7,925 nt of DNA from JBNJEA01 sp051745395 (GTDB lineage: Bacteria; Desulfobacterota; Desulfobacteria; Desulfobacterales; Desulfosalsimonadaceae): NCBI GenBank assembly GCA_051745395.1, contig JBNJEA010000140.1, positions 1 to 7,925 on the forward strand. The letters are read 5' to 3'. The position numbers were made by a program, and so were the translations under genes. Positions 5,215 through 7,925 of the stretch are shown one piece after another. The notes below the pieces were generated by a model. That model saw nothing but the letters and a program-made list of their open reading frames with translations. It was not told the DNA's origin and made no database searches. Numbering within the stretch: the first letter of the stretch is position 1; each line of letters starts with the position of its first letter.

Positions 5215-6864
5215 ATGGCCCGTCAGTTCGATACAAGCAAAACCCGAATCGGCGATATTGTGGAAGCCAACGCCAAAGATTTTCCCGACAATATCGCCCT
5301 GGCCTACCATGAGTACGGTTTTAAAAAGTCCTTTACCGAATTCCGCGACATTTGCAAAAAGGTGGCCAAGGGCCTGATGGCCTTGGGCGTTGGGCGAAAC
5401 GATCATTTCGCCATGTGGGCCAACAACGTACCGGAATGGATCTACACCCAGTTCGGCAGCGCCATGGCGGGCGGGGTCATGGTAACGGTCAACACCAATT
5501 TCCGGGCCTTTGAACTCGAATACCTGCTCAGCCAGTCCGACAGCAACACGTTGATTTTAACCGACGGCCTCCGGGAACCCAATGAATACATCGAGATCGT
5601 CAACCAGGTCCTGCCGGAATTAAAAAACTGTGCACCCGGCGCCCTTGAATCCGAAAAGTTTCCCTTTCTCAAAAACATCGTCCACCTCGGCAAAGAAAGC
5701 ATTCCGGGCATGTACAACTGGGATGACATGCTGGCGCTGGGCGAGAAGGTATCCGAGGATGACGTAAAAGAAAGATCGGACAGCCTTTCCCCCGACGATG
5801 TTATCATGATGCAATATACCTCGGGCACCACCGGCTATCCCAAGGGCGTAATGCTGTCGCACGCCAATCTGATCGGAAACGGCCAGAGCATGGCCGAGAT
5901 CATGGCCTTAACCCCGGATGATACCCTGTGCATCCCCGTGCCCCTGTTTCACTGTTTCGGCTGCGTAATCGGCACCATGTGCTGCACGGTTTCCGGAGCG
6001 ACCATGGCGCCGGTGACCGTCTTTGCAGCAGACAAGGTCATGGAAACCGTGGATGCGCTGCAGTGTACGGCGCTGCACGGCGTGCCCACCATGTTTATCG
6101 CCGAACTCGAGGAAATGGATCACAAGCAATACAATACCGCCGCGCTGCGCACCGGCGTCATGGCCGGCTCCACCTGCCCCATCGAGGTCATGAAAGGGGT
6201 GATCAACAAAATGGGGGCCGAGGAACTGACCATCGTCTACGGCCAGACCGAATCGTCTCCGGGCATTACCCAGACCCGGCGCGACGACCCGATCCACATC
6301 CGTACCGAAACCGTGGGCCGGGCGCTGCCCAACGTCGAGGTCAAAATTGCCGATCCCATCACCGGCGAATCCCTGCCCGTCGGGCAAACCGGGGAGCTCT
6401 GCAGCCGCGGCTATCACATCATGAAGGGCTACTATAAAATGCCGGAAAAAACCGCCGAGACCATCGACGAAGACGGCTGGCTCCACACGGGCGATCTGGC
6501 CAGCATGGATGAACAGGGCAACTGCACCATCCAGGGGCGGTTAAAAGACATGATCATCCGGGGCGGGGAAAACATTTATCCCCGGGAAATCGAGGAATTT
6601 CTCTACACCCACCCCCAGGTCAAAGACGCCCAGGTCGTCGGCGTGCCGAGCGAAAAATACGGCGAGGAAGTCGCCGCCTTCATCCAGGTGAAAGCCGGCA
6701 CCGAGTTGACGCCCGATGATATCAAGTCGTTTAGCAAGGACCGGATTGCTTACTACAAAATCCCCCGCTTTATTTATTTCGTGGAAGAATTCCCCACCAC
6801 GGCCAGCGGCAAGATCCAGAAGTTCAAGCTGCGCAAGCGGGTCATGGAGGACATGGATCAATAG
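5215..6864 (+). CDS. Fatty-acyl-CoA ligase (AMP-forming, ACSF2/FadD-like)
   Basis: The 549-residue enzyme belongs to the ANL superfamily. It should activate a carboxylic acid, most likely a medium- or long-chain fatty acid, with ATP to an acyl-adenylate and then to acyl-CoA. The phosphate-binding loop YTSGTTGYPKG is at 201-211, and the adenine motif YGQTE at 342-346. TGDLA (Asp427) binds the ribose, and GRLKDMIIRGGENIYP (441-456) contains the hinge between the large and small domains. TASGKIQK (529-536) carries Lys533, the catalytic lysine of the adenylation half-reaction. Length and the MKGYYKMPEKT / RGGENIYPREIEEFL style match the ACSF2-like subgroup. DmdB-type methylmercaptopropionate ligases and aromatic-acid ligases share this architecture, so chain length is uncertain. 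It lies 223 bp from the upstream pair, with its own strong ribosome site and probably its own promoter. It is convergent with the next gene, 14 bp apart. It may feed beta-oxidation or recycle acyl chains. Confidence 0.92.
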   Translation: MARQFDTSKTRIGDIVEANAKDFPDNIALAYHEYGFKKSFTEFRDICKKVAKGLMALGVGRNDHFAMWANNVPEWIYTQFGSAMAGGVMVTVNTNFRAFELEYLLSQSDSNTLILTDGLREPNEYIEIVNQVLPELKNCAPGALESEKFPFLKNIVHLGKESIPGMYNWDDMLALGEKVSEDDVKERSDSLSPDDVIMMQYTSGTTGYPKGVMLSHANLIGNGQSMAEIMALTPDDTLCIPVPLFHCFGCVIGTMCCTVSGATMAPVTVFAADKVMETVDALQCTALHGVPTMFIAELEEMDHKQYNTAALRTGVMAGSTCPIEVMKGVINKMGAEELTIVYGQTESSPGITQTRRDDPIHIRTETVGRALPNVEVKIADPITGESLPVGQTGELCSRGYHIMKGYYKMPEKTAETIDEDGWLHTGDLASMDEQGNCTIQGRLKDMIIRGGENIYPREIEEFLYTHPQVKDAQVVGVPSEKYGEEVAAFIQVKAGTELTPDDIKSFSKDRIAYYKIPRFIYFVEEFPTTASGKIQKFKLRKRVMEDMDQ

Positions 6865-6878
6865 CGGCAGCACGCCGT

Positions 6879-7217
6879 TTAAAGAAAGGTGACCTGACGG
6901 AGCGGATCGGCTTTTTGAATGATTTCGCGGATGCGCCGGCGCGTGTTTTCATTGCGCACCGGCTGCACCCGGGAGACCGGCTGCCCGTTTTCACCGGTTT
7001 TAAACTTCCAGTCCACGACAATGCCCGGCACCAGGGCGTAGGCGCAGCCGCCAACGCCGCAGCAGGACCGGTCGACGGAGAAAAAACCGGTAAAATACAA
7101 CACCTCGCCGCCGTCCACGGTGGCCGTGTGCTCCCGGCTCAGCAGGTAATCGCCGCCGATGGCCGATACCGGTTTGTTTAATTCCGGATGCTGGAATTCG
7201 ATACTGCGGTCATCCAT
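6879..7217 (-). CDS. Small conserved-looking protein of unknown function with CCGVGGC motif
   Basis: This 112-residue protein is not one I recognise. It has no signal peptide or membrane segment and looks like a compact soluble beta-rich domain. Its most striking element is SCCGVGGCAYALVPG (51-65), with Cys52, Cys53 and Cys58 in a glycine-rich loop. Three close cysteines could bind a metal, form a disulfide or sit at a redox site, but no classical zinc or iron-sulfur spacing is complete. A basic helix (about 91-103) follows near the C-terminus. The frame stays open to an ATG at 7319. I prefer the ATG at 7217 because a good ribosome site precedes it and because the extra 34 codons run through a 20-bp palindrome in what looks like a promoter region. 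The gene is convergent with the acyl-CoA ligase and divergent from the FMN-protein gene. The start choice, the structured residues and the lack of a better frame on the plus strand argue that it is real. Confidence 0.7.
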   Translation of the reverse strand: MDDRSIEFQHPELNKPVSAIGGDYLLSREHTATVDGGEVLYFTGFFSVDRSCCGVGGCAYALVPGIVVDWKFKTGENGQPVSRVQPVRNENTRRRIREIIQKADPLRQVTFL

Positions 7218-7225
7218 TACATTTG

Positions 7226-7233
7226 CCTTCTCC
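7226..7233 (-). promoter_or_regulatory. Ribosome binding site of the small minus-strand gene
   Basis: On the minus strand this reads GGAGAAGG, 8 bases before the ATG at 7217. It supports the short form of the protein over the upstream ATG at 7319. Confidence 0.6.
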
Positions 7234-7283
7234 AATCCCAAAATACGGCTATTGACAAATCCGGAAAGCCTGTGCCATTTTAC

Positions 7284-7303
7284 TTTTAAGCATATGCTTA
7301 AAA
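7284..7303. promoter_or_regulatory. 20-bp perfect palindrome, candidate operator
   Basis: TTTTAAGCATATGCTTAAAA is a perfect inverted repeat with no spacer, in the 229-bp intergenic region between two divergent genes. It is 67 bp from the minus-strand start and about 144 bp from the plus-strand start. Symmetric AT-rich sites of this size in divergent promoters commonly bind dimeric repressors or activators. On the minus strand, TTGAAA at 7320-7315 lies 19 bases before a TATGCT hexamer within the palindrome, so the site may overlap a promoter. The regulator is not identifiable. Confidence 0.5.
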
Positions 7304-7329
7304 CATTGGGCTTTTTCAACGCCCCGAAA

Positions 7330-7344
7330 ATATGATAATCATAT
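7330..7344. promoter_or_regulatory. 15-bp palindrome with a Fur-box-like core
   Basis: ATATGAT-A-ATCATAT is a perfect inverted repeat around one A. Its central ATGATAATCAT equals the 11-base core of the classical Fur box (GATAATGATAATCATTATC), but the outer flanks do not match (about 12 of 19 overall). It contains GATAAT (7334-7339), 5 of 6 to a -10 element, without a good -35. A Fur-family or other dimeric regulator could act here on the FMN-protein gene. Confidence 0.35.
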
Positions 7345-7446
7345 CATGCATAAAAAAAAGTAACATCGCAATACTTTATCGCATCCTGCAATGGAGGCGG
7401 ATCTCAATCCAAACCGGAGTGAAAACAGGAAAAGGAGGGATCAATT

Positions 7447-7860
7447 ATGGCGGAAATGACAAATCGCATGAAAGAACTTTTTCAAAATGTTCCGACCGCG
7501 GTGCTGGCCACCGCCACTTCAGACGGCGCCCCCAACGCGGTGCCGGTCGGGGCCAAAAAAATCATCGACGATGAAACCGTTTTGATTTCCGATCAATTCT
7601 TCAACAAAACCCTGGCCAACATGAAATCCAACCCCAAGGTGGCCGTCTCGTTCTGGGAAGGCCACGAGGGCTACCAATTCAAGGGCACTGCAACCATTGA
7701 AACTTCAGGCCAGCGATATGAAGAAACCGCCAAGTGGATCGAGGAACTGGGCAACAAGGCCGGCCATCCCCTGAAATCCAAGGGCGCGGTCATCATCCGC
7801 ATCGATGAAATTTATGCCCTGGCGCCGGGCCCGGGCGCCGGAAAAAAACTGGCCGGATAA
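7447..7860 (+). CDS. Pyridoxamine 5'-phosphate oxidase-like FMN-binding split-barrel protein
   Basis: The 137-residue protein has the layout of a small FMN-binding split beta-barrel. An N-terminal helix (2-12) is followed by a first strand pair, TAVLATATSDGAPNAVPVG (17-35), typical of the family. Next come the strand and turn ETVLISDQFFNKTLANMKSNPKVAVSFW (43-70), where the K-T-x-x-N-(M/L) segment usually contacts FMN phosphate. GYQFKGTATIE (75-85) forms the next strand, and AVIIRIDEIYAL (114-125) the last. Such proteins bind FMN as homodimers. In anaerobes they include the Desulfovibrio FMN-binding protein and other small flavoproteins of uncertain role; true pyridoxine biosynthesis (PdxH, longer) is unlikely. 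AAAGGAGG at 7431-7438 lies 8 bases before the ATG and fixes the start. The gene stands alone, divergent from the small cysteine-motif gene, and is followed by a strong hairpin. Confidence 0.85.
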   Translation: MAEMTNRMKELFQNVPTAVLATATSDGAPNAVPVGAKKIIDDETVLISDQFFNKTLANMKSNPKVAVSFWEGHEGYQFKGTATIETSGQRYEETAKWIEELGNKAGHPLKSKGAVIIRIDEIYALAPGPGAGKKLAG

Positions 7861-7899
7861 ACCCCGGCCGCTTTGCCCCCCTGTTATGGCGCCGGGCCA

Positions 7900-7925
7900 T
7901 CCCGCAGGCCCATCGGCCTGCGGGA
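7900..7925 (+). terminator. GC-rich hairpin, probable Rho-independent terminator
   Basis: TCCCGCAGGCC (7900-7910) and GGCCTGCGGGA (7915-7925) are perfect reverse complements, an 11-bp stem on a CATC tetraloop, 39 bases after the stop of the FMN-protein gene. The window ends at the stem's last base, so the expected T-run cannot be checked. Confidence 0.65.

Noticed and set aside
5908..6486. 192-codon minus-strand frame inside the acyl-CoA ligase gene
   Set aside because: The translation is low-complexity (Gly, His, Asp, Ala) with no domain, as expected from the antisense of a coding frame.
6865..6877. Small CGGC/GCCG hairpin between the convergent genes
   Set aside because: It is only a 4-bp stem and no T-run follows on either strand beyond TTT; not enough for a bidirectional terminator call.
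7252..7257. Perfect TTGACA hexamer in the divergent intergenic region
   Set aside because: No acceptable -10 hexamer lies 16-18 bases downstream on the plus strand; the best (TTTACT) is at 21 bases, so a promoter cannot be supported.
1..7925. CRISPR array, insertion sequence, tRNA or rRNA gene
   Set aside because: I saw no regularly spaced direct repeats, transposase motifs, cloverleaf structures or rRNA-like segments on either strand.

Overview
The window reads as an ordinary stretch of a moderately GC-rich bacterial chromosome. It carries seven confident genes plus one small gene of unknown function. I see no phage, transposase, CRISPR or RNA gene. The style of the proteins suggests a Desulfobacterota (deltaproteobacterial, possibly Desulfobacterales) sulfate reducer: an E. 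coli-like cyclopropane synthase next to a FixC/geranylgeranyl-reductase-like flavoprotein, an ACSF2-like acyl-CoA ligase, and a small FMN-binding split-barrel protein. This placement is inference from family resemblance and would need a database search.

Layout. Positions 1-259 hold an intergenic leader rich in inverted repeats. The largest is an 11-bp perfect stem (1-11 with 38-48) enclosing a second small stem. Two plus-strand genes follow, 22 bp apart: a membrane-anchored endonuclease/exonuclease/phosphatase-fold protein (260-1339) and an M20 metallopeptidase (1362-2690). After a 138-bp gap comes a tight pair: cyclopropane-fatty-acyl-phospholipid synthase (2829-4016) and, 6 bp later with no Shine-Dalgarno of its own, an FAD-dependent geranylgeranyl-reductase-family protein (4023-4991). 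A 223-bp gap with an imperfect hairpin and a weak promoter-like site leads to a long-chain-type acyl-CoA ligase (5215-6864). This gene is convergent, 14 bp apart, with a small minus-strand gene of unknown function carrying a CCGVGGC motif (6879-7217). A divergent 229-bp intergenic region contains a 20-bp perfect palindrome and a 15-bp palindrome with a Fur-box-like core. It leads to a plus-strand pyridoxamine-5'-phosphate-oxidase-like FMN protein (7447-7860). The window ends in an 11-bp GC-rich hairpin that is probably a terminator.

How the genes may work together. Three of the genes (cyclopropane synthase, GGR-like reductase, acyl-CoA ligase) point to membrane-lipid or fatty-acid metabolism. 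The most interesting idea is that the coupled methyltransferase and flavin reductase form a two-step lipid-modifying unit. A Cfa-type enzyme would methylate a double bond in phospholipid acyl chains and a flavin-dependent C=C reductase would saturate a product. This is analogous in logic, but not in reductase family, to the known two-gene systems for 10-methyl fatty acids. The reductase could equally act on isoprenoid chains such as menaquinone. The remaining genes look like ordinary neighbours.
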